Shown: positions 18,001 to 29,873 of the stretch, piece by piece
Position numbering within the stretch: position 1 is the stretch's first letter
Layout of the letters: every line of letters starts with the position of its first letter
Assembly: GCA_950295325.1 (NCBI GenBank)
Contig: OX485803.1
Location: 45,151,554 to 45,215,553, forward strand
Source of the DNA: Polytrichum commune
Taxonomy: Eukaryota; Streptophyta; Polytrichopsida; Polytrichales; Polytrichaceae
DNA length: 64,000 nucleotides
Direction of reading: 5' to 3'
Notes under the pieces: generated by a model
Seen by the model: the letters and a program-made list of their open reading frames with translations, nothing else
What the model was told of the DNA's origin: nothing
Databases searched by the model: none
Translations under genes and position numbers: made by a program

Positions 18001-18895
18001 CAAGGCCAAGCCTAACGTTCCGTTCATCTTCCGCAAACCACGGCCACCTATTATTTACGTGGTCCCAAGCCTTCGAGTCCACCACAGACCTCATCACCTT
18101 GTCCTTACTTTTCCCACCTACATGCCACTTCATTAGCTCCGCGATCCGTGTGCAGCTGTACATCCTTCGCAAACGAGGAATCAAAGGAAAATGTCTCAAA
18201 ACTTTGACTGGAATTGTACTGGAGTTCTCGACAAAGCGCGATTTGTGGCATGTTGGGCACTCCATTGCATTCTCCAATTCTTTCCGAAACAAACAACATC
18301 CATCTCTACACGCATGTATTGAGTTGTAGGACAACCCCAACTTCATCAACAAGCCTTTCGCCTCGTTAAATGATTTCGGTAGTGTGTTGTCCTTGGATAA
18401 AATTGTCTCCTTCAACAACTTCAACAACTCATCCACAAAGTTGTTTGGTACAGCGAAGGTGGTGCAACATAATAGTATCAAGAGTGTCGATGTGAGACGG
18501 TTCGAGGGGCTTCCCTCATACAGTGGAGTTCCAGCTTCGTATAAGAGCTTCTGGTGGTCTACCCCACTGGGGTCCTCACTGTTCATGGTACTCCCTCTTG
18601 TTTCCATGGGGTCATTCGTTTCTTCCCTTTCCCCCTCGCTACCTTCACTGTCCTTCGTTGTGAAACCATCCTCCCCTTCATCGTCTTCAACCAATGCATC
18701 CCCGAGTCCCTCATGTATGGTGGCTTCGGTTTTGTGTCCGTCAAATTTGAGGCCATCGTACTTGCCAAAGCACTCTGCCACCATACGTAGCACCTCAACT
18801 TCTCCATCTTGTCCATCGTTTGTGTTAGGGTATGTTTGGCTTCTTTGCCCAGTCCGGGGTGCATGGGAGAACAAGTCAATCGGGCTGTACTCGTC
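15095..18895 (-). CDS. CACTA tnp2 transposase (one in-frame TGA)
   Basis: DDE/D transposase of En/Spm elements, which cuts and joins the transposon ends in the nucleus. Three exons join in phase: 18895-17342, 17165-16267 and 15974-15095 (1111 codons with stop). Exon 1 carries the tnp2 core with LGLALDGVNPF (first acidic residue), KTFKLHGMLLWTVNDFPAYG (second) and an HRACPVC pair. The splice to exon 2 gives LPYWK/DLLIRHTLDVMHCEKN, which includes the third acidic position. Exon 2 continues with the DUF4218-type segment (GLKSHDYHVLMQQ, RWMYPIERYLKTLKGYVRN). Exon 3 holds the DUF4216-type segment (GNHIRVRSA, KRDDYGFTIINF). A TGA at 15754-15752, between KSY and SMYAFGNH, interrupts exon 3. The start is unsettled: the reading frame extends upstream to ATGs at 18967 or 19009, or exon 1 may be spliced to the upstream exon ending at 20128 (also phase 0). 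Confidence 0.9.
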
Positions 18896-19427
18896 CTGCA
18901 TAGAGTGATAAATTTGTGCGCACGTTACATATTTTCGCTTTGGCAGAAACATACGACAAGGATTCATAACATTAACAATCACAGAACACGGATTGTATAT
19001 AACATGCACATATTATATACAAATGTATAAAAACGACAAGGAGCAATCACAAATAGTTTTGTGTCACATGGATGAGTCATAAATTTGTGACTTTTGTGTT
19101 ACATGATTCTGTCATAAAATGCGCGTTGTATCTAACGAGGGGTAATCATAAAACGCCGAATATAACATGAATGTGTAACATGCGTGGGGGGTGGGGGGAT
19201 GTTCATCGATTATGAAGACAATAATGTGTCAGGTGAAAGAAATTTCATGCACCATACAAATACAAGCATTGGATGTAAAAAAATGGTCATGTTCCACGTA
19301 TGCATGTATACCGTGGTCCGGACATGTATACAAAATTTTGTCAAAACAAAATATGACTTCGTGTAGTCATGTTAGTGAACACATGACTCACTTTAGTCAT
19401 CCCGAATATGGACTAATGGGTGTTAGC

Positions 19428-20253
19428 CTACAATGCGGTGTGCGGGTTCAAAGAGTAGTGTGCATACAACTCTTCTCCAACCAAAATGTCCTTTGTGGCT
19501 ATGGTGATTACATACCCCCATTCCTGTTTGTTCCAGGGTTTTGGCAACATGCGAAATCCCACACCACATTTCCTATTTCTTTGCGTCCTATGGAACTATT
19601 TATGAAGCCAGCGACATTCCCCTTCATTACATCTCCATCGATGTACAAGTCCGGCTCAACTTGCATCGCATATGACTTCACTCGAGGTTGTGCCTTCTTC
19701 AAAGATCTGTATTCTCCCAAGGTGTATTGTGGTCCTACAAATGGCAGCAGTTCCTCTCCCTCTTTGGCAGGTTGAAGTGCAAAGAGACCCCAACCCATGA
19801 ATGGGAAGTTGGACACCCTTACTTCCCATTCTCTATTCCAATATGAAAACTTTATAAGTTTTGGGATGGGCCCGTCACACCACTGTCCGTCATACACGTT
19901 TGACCCCCATGTCTGCAAGGCTCGTACTCTTGCAGACGTTGTGTTTGGCATTGACTGTGAAGGCATTTCGTGTCCTCCTAGAAACTTTCTCAGGGATGTC
20001 TTGCAAGCAGCTTTTACAATGGGTCTCCATCGGGCCTACAAAATTCATGTACACAAAGATGAAAACTCGCTCAATGCAGGACCACCCGCTTACGCTCATT
20101 CAAAAGTCGTTTCATGGAATGACTCACCAAGATAGAGGTTGTAAACACAGGGTCCCTTTTTTTGCTGCGAAGATGCTTTCGAATTGTGGCTCGATCGAGG
20201 ACTTTCCCTCCTGCACACTCCATGCATGGGCATGGGTACTTGGATAGCCGCAT
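19428..20253 (-). CDS. Transposon-borne transposase-associated/SET-domain protein (one frameshift)
   Basis: Two exons join in phase: about 20253-20128 and 20035-19428. The first gives KYPCPCMECAGG followed by RATIRKHLRSKKRDP, the Cys-rich pattern at the N-terminus of tnp2 proteins (transposase-associated domain). The second encodes a SET domain: GWGLFAL near its start, then EGEELLPFVG, DLYIDGDVMKGNVAGFINSS and, after a 1-base frame change in a G5 run (19515-19519), ATKDILVGEELYAHYS. SET domains methylate protein lysines with S-adenosylmethionine. Here the usual RFINHS is GFINSS, while the C-terminal catalytic-type Tyr (HYS) is kept, so activity is doubtful. The start is uncertain; 20253 is the ATG nearest the Cys motif, and the open frame continues upstream to about 20340. 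The unit lies just upstream of tnp2 and may be an alternative terminal exon of the same transcript. Confidence 0.7.
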
Positions 20254-20389
20254 TGCATCTGCTTGGACCTCTTCTTCTTGCCATAACTGTAAATGCTTCA
20301 AGCTTTCGACCTGCCATCCTGTGGTGTGCACGGCATACGCGCTGGGTCAATTTGTGATATGGGAATACCTTACAAGGAGGAAGTGCTCG

Positions 20390-20620
20390 TATGCACGCAG
20401 TCACGTATCTATGTGGATTAATACGGTTGGGGAATCAAATAACCCAAGGCAGTCATATAACACAGGGGAGTCATATAAGACATGACAGTCATATAACACA
20501 GGGGAGTCATATAAGACATGGCAGTTATATAACACGCGGGAGTCATATAACACATGCCAATCATATAAGACATGACTGTCATCAGCTCATGACTAGAAGG
20601 CGTGAAAATACTCTCACCTA
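20390..20620. repeat. 36-bp AGTCATATAA tandem array inside CACTA
   Basis: About four copies of a 36-bp pattern, two half-units of the kind AGTCATATAAGACATGAC and AGTCATATAACACAGGGG, lie upstream of the minus-strand unit. The position suits a regulatory array at its promoter side. Confidence 0.75.
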
Positions 20621-20639
20621 AGCCGTGAAGCAACTTGAA

Positions 20640-22430
20640 GGAATATTATGAAACATCATGAACCCAATCCACTTTGTATGAATCTTCTTTTACAACAGTC
20701 ATGAACGTGTTTGATAAATCATGGCATATGATTGTATGATTTAAATAAAAGTATCCTAGTTGAGTTGGTTGAGAAGACTCGACAAGTCATAAACTAAGTA
20801 GCTTATTCTCTTTGAGTTGGATAAGGGTTGTTTTCAATATGAGATCAAGGGCTGCGAGGAAAGAAAATTAGGATGTCTCATTGTCCAAAAACCACGACCA
20901 ATAGATATTCACGTCACTTTTTAAAGCCTTGATCATGGGACATGTTGTAAAGCATACTTAGGAAAATGGCTATGGGCACAATTTGGATTTGCTAATCATT
21001 TTGCACTAATTGTGTATTTCACATCCTATGAGAAGAGGGTTTAAAGAGAGTTGTGTTTATTCAAGACCCACTTACTTTAGTGACCACTAATGTGACCTTA
21101 TGGACCATTGTGCACAATATGTATCTTCTTGGTCATTGAGTGTACACAATTATATATGGGGGCTCACACATAGTGAGCTAAAGTTTCGTATTTTCAAAGC
21201 CGAGCAAACACCAAGCATTAGTTTCATTTGATTTAATTATAGTTATGAGAAATGCATAACATTTGTTGATTTCTTAACTAAATACGCAGGTTCTCCCAAT
21301 TGTGTTCATTGTTGAATGTAGAGTAGTTCTTTGAAATTTGAAGACGTATTCCAATCTTTTCTAAACATATGTCTTTATGATATTTTCTTTTTGATCCTCA
21401 CCGAACCAATTATCAATCATATCTTTAAGTCCGATTAAAGAAGTGAGCCACTTAAGCCCATCTACCTTACATACTTAGAAAAGGTGGTACCAAGGGACCA
21501 ATTCAACATCAAACATTTCTTTTCGCTTCTAAATGAAAACTCGTCCTAGAAGTGCAAAGCAGACTCAATGAACACCGACCTGATAGATGGGTTTCATTTG
21601 TTAACAAAACACTTAAATATTAAGAAGGTACCAAATACAAGCTCAAAGGACACATAGGTATTATATTAAGCAATAATTGACCACTATTATGTGCTGTGTT
21701 GGAGGCATGTGTAGTTCATGCCTCGCTTCGGATCTGTGGCGTCTGTGTCAAGTCATCCAATGTGGATGAAGGGGATTTAGTTTAAAAAAGGTCCCCGTCA
21801 AGGTTGAGGGTCGATTTATTCCAACTAGACTCCATAAGATTAATTCAGGGTCTTTGATGTTATTTTTGGAGTCAAATACAAGTTATACTACAATTCACTA
21901 CGTTTCCTCCTTCATAATGGATGAGTTTACATAGACACCACAAATCCCTCGTCAAGTTCATGCCTTATAAAGTAAATTAGGGAGAAGAGCTAGAATCCCC
22001 TTAGAAAAAATGAATATTTGACCTACTGGATAATTCTTCATTTGATAGAGATAAATTTATATTGGTATAAAAGATCACATGGATAAAACCCATACTTTTT
22101 TTGTATATGGATAAAACCCATATAAGTGTGATGAAACCCATACTTTTTTTGTAAAAGTAATTTCAATGGGGCCCTAAGTAAATCCATGATCGGACCCTTT
22201 TTTACCCTGTTATTGAAAACGAGAACACTTTTCACACTTTTTTCACTTTTCACTTTTCACTTTTTTCTGGGTGATTATAGATTTATGGTGTTCCAATAAC
22301 AATCACTTATTTGACAGTCATTTTTTCATAGCGCAATATTTATTACTATAAATAAATCTAAAAATTCAACTTTTTAGGTGCAAATTAAAATTCATGATCT
22401 ATTTTGAAGCCACATTCCATTTTTTAAATT
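20640..22430. other. Central non-coding block of the CACTA element, built of old genomic repeats
   Basis: No gene. It lacks the AGTCAT motif typical of the rest of the element. About 20990-21500 resembles 43560-44050, and 21700-21980 resembles 58990-59280, both outside the transposon. It is probably an inserted or captured stretch of older repeat DNA between the divergent units; no clean ends were found. Confidence 0.5.
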
Positions 22431-22435
22431 TGTGA

Positions 22436-23626
22436 CTGCCCCTCTCTCTCAGTCACATATCTCTCTCTGCCCCCCCTCCCTCCCTTCCTCTCTCACTCGG
22501 ACCCCGACCTCTCTCTGCCCCCCCTCCTTCCCTCCCCGCGCTCTCTCCCTTCCTCCCTCCCTCCGACCTCTCTCGCTCTCTTTGTGCCCCCGCTCCCTTC
22601 CTCCCTCCCTCGGACCTCTCTCTCTCTCTCTCTCTGCCCCCCCTACCTCCCTCCCCGCGCTCTCTCCCTTCCTCCCTCCCTCGGACCTCTCTATCTATCT
22701 CTCTCTCTCTCTGCCCCCCCCCTCCATCCCCGCGCTCTCTCCCTTCCTCCCTCCCTCGGACATCTGTTTTCTCTTTTCGACCTAAAGCTCCCGCCTTCTG
22801 AACTCATCTAATTCGGCAGTGCTGCGATCGGTGTACTGAACAGGGTCTCGGTGTTCGCCGAAGGGTCTCTGTGGGGAGCGGCGGGTCTCGGTGCTCGAAG
22901 GCGAACAGGGTGTCGGTGTTCTTCCGAGGGTGAAGGGATACAGGGTCGGCGAAGGGATACAGGGTCCTCGGTGCAGGGTTCCGAGGTGCAGGGTCCCCGG
23001 GAGCTGAGTGGGAGAGTGCTGGGGTTCGGTGCTGGGTTGGATTACTTTTCAAAGTGCAGGGTGCTGGGTTGTAATCTAAGTTCGGTGCTGGGTTCGTTGC
23101 TTTTACCAGATTCTTCTACTTCGGTGCATAAAGAGAGCTGGGTGCACTTTGATCCTTCGGCAGCACCACTTAACTTTTTGGGCTGAGGGTAACCCTAATT
23201 CGGACACTAAATCTCTCTCTTGGGCGTCTCTCTCTCTGTTCGAGATTGTCTCACTTTCCAAGGTTGTGCACTCTCTCATCTCCAAGGTTAAGATTTTAGG
23301 TTAAATATTAACACTTCAAAAATCTCAGAACTTGTACTTTGAAAGACGACAATGTAAATTGTGAAATGATCAATCATAATTCGGACACTAAATGTGGTTT
23401 CCTATTGGATTCCTTTAGACACCTCATACTAATACCCCACACACACAAAGTAATACGAAGAGGAGAAAGGTGAGCTCACTTGAATTCGCAACTTCCGTGT
23501 CACTCAGTTGTGGAGGTGCTGGTTGTTCTCCACCTCCTCCGCTCACGGTGTAGCTGGAACGGCAGCAATGGGGACAGCCTAATTGTCCTCAATGAACACT
23601 AATGTGCATTTGGGTATTGTAGAATC
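22436..23626 (+). promoter_or_regulatory. CT-rich low-complexity block and putative leader of the plus-strand CACTA gene
   Basis: 22436-22770 is almost pure C/T with about four copies of a roughly 75-110 bp pattern (CCCCGCGCTCTCTCCCTTCC then CTCCCTCGGACCTCTCT). 22800-23170 is G/T-rich with repeated GGGTCTCGGTG and GGTGCTGGG words. Exon 1 of the accessory gene follows at 23627 after an acceptor-like TTGTAG. The arrangement suggests promoter and leader sequence. Confidence 0.45.
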
Positions 23627-26600
23627 ATGGAGGAGGAAATTCCGGAGTATGAGAGGATGCGGAAGAAAAACATCGAGGCCAACAACCAGAAGCTGCGGGA
23701 ACTGGGTCTGTCACCGATTGGGACTTCTCATTTCAAGAGACCTGAGGACCCCGGGTATGTATGACCAAACCCTAATACAACGGACCCGCTACAGCTAGGG
23801 TTGCTTATGAATTTTGAAACTTTTAAGAGTCCTTGTAGTCATAAATTGCATACAACTTGCTGAAGACATGACTGTTTGCAGTCATAGTTCATAGTATTAT
23901 GACTCCCTGTAGTCATAGTTCAAAATATTATGACTCACTGTAGTCATACTTTAAGGTCATTATGACACAGTCCAGTCACATTTTTGTGATTATGACTCCT
24001 CCCAGTCCTAAAAATATTGTAACTTCTTCCCACAACTTTGTTGTTGTGCATCATATGTGGCTTCTATTGGTTTTCTACGATCGTGCATTTATGATCATGT
24101 GTATGAACAATGTTTTTTTTTGACATCACATAATGAATGAATAATTTCATACTACCCAACAGTCCAGAGTTACCAAATTTGAAAGGGAATTGAAACCATA
24201 ATGCATAGGCTAAATATTTCGGGTGTCATATTGAGGAACAATGTAGTGGGGGCTAACTAAGCTGCTCACATGCATGATTGGTTGGTGCCCGTGATGATAA
24301 TGAAAGTTTGAATTATTGGAACTCAATTAATACTAGCTAGAGCACGTGTATGTGTTTGTTACATATTCCTTTCGTAAGATGAATTCACAAAGGTTCAAGC
24401 TCAATTTTATGTGTTGACAATGTGTATGTGTTGTCAACTCTGCAATAGGTTCTAACAATTACAATGGAATCCTGAACTGAGTTCCAGTAATAGACATTCA
24501 ATTTCAATTTTCATTTTCAACCATCCTCATTACATGTTGTGAACAATTTCATGATTATGACTCCTCCCAGTCATACTAATTTTCACCCACATGACTCATT
24601 TAAGTCATGTTTCAGCATTGGCATGTGTTGGAGTCACAATTTTTGTAAGATGTAATGTCCGTCTAATAACCCCCGCTCGTACTGAACAGTGTGGTTCCCG
24701 CGACTTCCACCAAAAATGCCGAAATGAACAATGTACTAGTCAATTTGATAACAAAAATAGCTAATCTGCCTGATGGCATGCAAGTGGAAGTATTTCGCAC
24801 AATTGCTAGTTTCCCGGCAATTTCATTGCCGGTTTTGGAGAGAGTGGGGAATGAGGTTGCGCGTGTTTTTGAGAGCAGCCATGGCGTGCTTGTGGGAGAG
24901 CCGGGCCCATCTGTAGAGCAGGGTGGTGGCTGGGGTGTGACCACTCGAGCGAAGGGAAAAAAACAACTTCCTGAAACGGACCTCGATGATGACGAGGACG
25001 AAGAGGACGAAGAGGAGACTTCTGAGGACGAGCGGCCCAAACCAAGGAGGCGGAAGGTAAAAACATACATCTCCGTAGTTTCTTGCATTTGCTTCCGCAT
25101 TCAGTCGTTCGCGTTACATGATTATAGGTAGTCATATGACTATAAATAGTCATATGACTTTATCCAGTCATATTATGTAACTTAGTACAGTCATGTAGGG
25201 TGACTCCATGCAGTCATATAATGTATTGTACGTCTGGGTGTGTAGGGAAATGCAAATGAACCCAGGTCATGGCCGTTGCAATCCAGTGGAAAGAAGGGCA
25301 AGGCGGTCGATGAGGAGGATATCCTGCTGTCCCAAGACATGCAAGATACTCTCCGGGCTTGTGAGATGGACGCCGACGACGCATCGGCGGACAGCGAGGA
25401 GGAAGAGGATGGCGCAGGGCATCGTAACGAGCTCCTTGACGAGTTGGAGCTCCGGGAAGTAAGCATTTTGCGGCGTATGGCTCAAAAAGGAGCCGATCCA
25501 ACACAACTTCGCGAGAAGGTGCGTTGCCTTGGCCGGACGGCAGAGGTTCAAGGCGACGACGGAAACGCGCGGCATCGACAGTCGAAGTTGAAGAACCTTA
25601 GGCGGTCCTTGAAGAAGAGTGACGAGCTGCACACTTCTAGTGGTGGTCAGCGTTTGTGGGTCGACGTTGACGAGGCCGGGTGCCCGACAGGGATACACAG
25701 GCCTGACTGGCTGACGCGACTACGCGGGTACTCTCGCGACCTCGACTGGAGCGTCGACAACTTCAGGGCACACCCACGGCCCTTGTTGTTGGCGATTAAA
25801 GACAAGATGGCCGCACAGTTCGAGTACCGTGGTGGACTCGGAGACGTGCCTGAAGCTGTTTTTTTTCTTCAGATTTTGCGCCAGTAGATGCGGACTCGCA
25901 GGTCGAACATGAAGAAATTCATAGAGAGTTGTGGCCCGCTCCCACCGTATGTGAAGAAGGCGTACGTCGACAACTTCAAGCGCTTAATTGCCCGGACGGA
26001 CAAAATCGCGGAAGCTACGCGCATGAAAGCCGCACGGCAGACCGTGCAGACCTTGTCGTATTCTGGAAGGTCCGAGGGGGAGGTGCGCTCTAGACTGGTA
26101 AGTGATTTTGTGTGCAAGTCATTCAAACATAAATAGGTGACAACCTGCAGTCATACAATTCGGTCATATAATGAATGATATCACTTTACATAGTCATACC
26201 GTGAGTCATATGGCCATAGATAGTCACATGTGACCTGAATATAACTTCACCTATTCATATTCAGACACATATGACTTCACCTAGTCATATTGTGAGTCAT
26301 ATGACTTCACCTAGTCATATGTTGAGTAATATGACTTCAGGTAGTCATATTATGAGTAATATGACTTTAGCTAGTCATATTCTGAGTCATATGACTTTAC
26401 CTAGTCATATTCTGAGTCATATGACTTTACCTACTCATATTTAGTATGATTACGTATTTTTCATGGATCCACAGTTGCTCCTTTCACAGGCCGCAAATTT
26501 AGAGCGGCCCCCGATGCAGCTGGAGGTGGAGACCGAGCTAGCGACACCCGGGAAATCAGGACGGGGCCGGTCATCGTCGTCCAGAGGGCCACTCCCAAAT

Positions 26601-29084
26601 GCAAGAGCGGGAGATAGAGCCCTCTTTGTTACGCGGAACGAGCTGCACGACTTCCAGGATAACATGAAGGGGGAGATGGAAGATATGAAGGCTATGGTGA
26701 AGCAGCTGCTGCTGGAGGTGCAGAAGCGAACGACGGCCATGGACATGGAACCGCCAGCCACGGCGGAAGCGGGAGTCGACGTGATCCAAGTAACCGCCGA
26801 AAATGTTGCGTCTGTATACCCTCTAGTACTCGCTTCGAGTACATGTATGGAACACCTTTGCTTCAGCAATGTTGTATGTCATGCATGAAGATCTTTCACT
26901 AATACACGCCTCATGTGGATCATTAGAACATGCAGGCAACTGGGAAGTCGGCGGAATCCGGGCATACTGGGTCGACTGCGGCATCGGAGCCCCTGCATAA
27001 CACCCTAGCAGATATGGGTTGCCAACCCGTCATTCAAAAGAAGAAACCCATAGCCAAGAAGAGGAAGGGCGAAGCGGAGAAGCTATTGGCGGAACGCGAT
27101 GCACGGCCTACCCGGCGTGCAATGGCTCGACAGAAAGAGGTTGGCATTCATGTCATATGCATATTATACTTGTCAGATAGTTATACTTACGTGCAAGCTT
27201 TATGTCTTTAATTTGGCATCAACATTGGACAGTCATATGACTATGTCACATAATATGACTGTAGGCAGTCATATAATATGACTCTAGGCAGTCATGTTAT
27301 ACGACTATAGGCGGTCATACTATATGACTCATTTCAGTCATAAAACATGAGAAGTAGCAGTCATATAACATGACATGAGGTTATCACAAGCAGTCATGTA
27401 TGACAGGGCCGAGTCATAATCTAACGCTAGAGTGTTACTGGGTAGTGGCCTTCCAGGTTATGACGGTTGGAGCGAGTCAGGATCAACCCGTGGACTTGCA
27501 GGAGGACGAAGACCATGAGGAGCCTGCGACGAAGAGGCCGGCAAAACGGGCACATAAAGGAGGCAGTCCACAGAAGAAGAAGAAGAAGGCTGACAATGCT
27601 CCGAAGTTCCAGCCGTTAGCTGCGAAGGTCCCCTCGGTAAGAGTGTCGGACTCCGGGCGTAGGAAAATTATAGTGTTGAATGTTGTAGGGCTTCTTTGCG
27701 ATATCAGACCTCTGCACGATAGGAGAGAGTGGGGCCCGGATCTAGTGATCCACCACGCAAAGGACCTGAATGTAAAAATCAAAAAAAGAACCGACTGCGA
27801 TAAGTTTTTGTCGATGTTGTTCTCTAATTTTGATGTCGGGATATGGTCCCCCGTAGAGCAGAACGTACTAGAGGTTGTAGGTGCATTTCTTGCATCGGGA
27901 ACGACAGCTCAATGGAGCTTTCTGTGGGGGAGGACTTACCCCCTGCAGAACCCAATAAGAGACCTCTGCAATCTATTTGATATGATTCCGGACCCCACGC
28001 ACGGCTCAACACGATGTCTCCAAATCGATTGGGATACAACGGCGACGGCGCGTTCCTCCCCCCCCTCAAATGTCCTAAACTTTCCGGTTTGGGATCCCCT
28101 AAACCCCAACGATGACTTCCTCCGCAGAATCTGCGGGCCATTCGAAGCATTGGCCCGCAAACAATCCGATATTGAATATTGCTTGGCGTATCTGACCAAG
28201 GAGGTCCATCTAGCGTCGGTACCTACGAACCTGGTAGGTTCATCAACACAGGTAAACTGCTCTTGGATATTTTTTGTTTCTATTTGGTTCTCACTCCAAT
28301 CGCAAACAAGTAAGATGCTGATAACATATGTCCGCATAGGTATGTCACTCCACGAAGTAATATGAGGACCCTAGGTGAATATGTAACTTATTGTGATCAT
28401 ACAATATGACTCTGTCCAGTCATATGACTATGGTCAGTTATAGGAAATATGACTATGTTCATTCATATGACTATGGCTAGTCATGGGTTGTATGATTATG
28501 TCCAGTCATATGACTATGGTCAGTTATAGGTCGTAATTATATTACTCATTATTGTCATATCTGATGACTACGGTGCGTTATATGAGTATGTCCTGTCATA
28601 TTATGCAATCATAGCCTAGTGTGAGGTCATATTTTGAGTATTGAAGCTCCAGTAACTCCACGCGGATTGTTTTGATTGTTGATAATTATGTTTTCTGCTG
28701 CAGACACAAGCAGAAGAGGACACTCTCGTATTGTCAGAGACGGCTAATGCGTTGGTGGAGGACGCACCCTTGCCGTTGGCTACGGGGTCCAATGTCAAAT
28801 TGTTTGACTTGGACGAGGAGAACAAGGCCAAGGTGAACGTAGTGGCACAAGGCATCATCGTGAGCCTTGCAGGAGGCTCACTCCACGGGCGCCTCATTGA
28901 GGAGGGCAACGTATCAGTTTGCGTGTCCTCAATCGAGCCGAGAGCAAAGTCCGTGTTGCTGTACGAGGGCAACAACGACGACGATCCTCCGATGCTGCGT
29001 CTGGGCGATGCACTGAAGTCCATCACCAAGTGGCCTGTGGAAGCATTGAAGACTATCCCGCCGGAACCTCAACAAACCACTTAG
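23627..29084 (+). CDS. CACTA accessory transposase (Ptta/En/Spm type) fused to an FCP1-like domain; one in-frame TAG
   Basis: Seven exons join in phase with GT-AG introns: 23627-23754, 24690-25056, 25246-26097, 26475-26789, 26936-27139, 27457-28251 and 28704-29084 (1014 codons with stop). Residues 1-43 hold the plant PEYERMRKKNIEANNQKLRE motif. Residues about 140-200 are very acidic. Residues about 310-449 match the plant Ptta/En/Spm transposase pattern (LWVDVDEAGCPTG, FEYRGGL, MRTRRSNMKKFI, TLSYSGRSEGEV), with a TAG at residue 379 (25885-25887). Residues 500-535 could form a coiled coil (DFQDNMKGEMEDMKAMVKQL), followed by Lys/Arg-rich stretches. Residues about 690-870 resemble FCP1/SCP HAD phosphatases (RRKIIVLNVVGLLCDI, CDKFLSMLFSNFDVGIWSP) without the DxD pair. 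The end has DALKSITKWPVEALK, like a DUF8039-type domain. It probably binds element ends or aids tnp2. Confidence 0.8.
26160..26450. repeat. 30-bp CTAGTCATAT/GAGTCATATGACT array in an intron
   Basis: About six copies of a 30-bp unit (ATGACTTCACCTAGTCATAT then a short spacer) lie entirely inside the intron between accessory-gene exons 3 and 4. Each unit contains inverted AGTCAT and ATGACT words. Confidence 0.8.
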
Positions 29085-29873
29085 ATTTCGGTAGTTTACG
29101 CATTTAGGGATCATGTAGGAAAGATGAACACATTTGGATATGCTTGGAGACATGGACTACATAATATCGTTCAAGTTATTGAAATTTATCTGCTCAATTT
29201 GTGTGCTCAATTTCTTATTTGGCTCAGTCATGTAGCACATGACTTGAATGTGTCGTCATTGCTTGGAATGTGCCACGAAATGTAACTGACATTCAGAATT
29301 GCAAGTAATACGATCTAACTCAATACAGTTACAACAACGCACAAAGAACTACACAATGTGACTCTCCATCTACGCGAATATCACTCCATCATGTCATATT
29401 GTGCATCACATGTTACTAAGAATATGACTACAGAACGTCATATAATAATGTCATCCCCGCAGGAAATGTGACCAATGCCCCAAAAAACATGACTACAAGC
29501 AGTCAAAAAACTAGCAGTCACATTCCACGTGGCCTGCCACGTCGGCAAAATTATGACACATGCAAGTCATATTACACGTTAGCAGAAAACATAACTACAT
29601 GGAGTCACATGCCACGTCGGTTTGGTATTTTTTCTGCCCGGGCAGGTCAAAAAAAGGCACAGACTCCAAGGCTAGTCAAGGTATGTCCCACGTGCAGTGG
29701 GGATCGTAGAATATGTTCTTTTATACGCCTCCACAACCGTATATATTCATATGACTCATGTCCGAAGCGACTCGTCGGTAATGACTAGACCCAGTCACCG
29801 CGCGCGTCATCCGCATCTGGAGCCTCGTCAGTCATATTTTGGGATTTTATGACTTAAGGCAGTCATAAATTAC
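29085..29873. promoter_or_regulatory. CACTA right subterminal region
   Basis: Follows the stop of the accessory gene. From about 29220 it is packed with ATGACT/AGTCAT words in both orientations up to the terminal repeat, as expected for the transposase-binding subterminal array. No gene. Confidence 0.7.

Noticed and set aside
22432-22811. Ser/Leu/Pro-rich frames
   Set aside because: Low-complexity C/T tract.
25862-25880. Intron acceptor (TTTTTTTTCTTCAG) to skip the TAG at 25885
   Set aside because: No donor far enough upstream keeps the Ptta frame. The exon continues in the same frame on both sides of the TAG, so a true stop is simpler.
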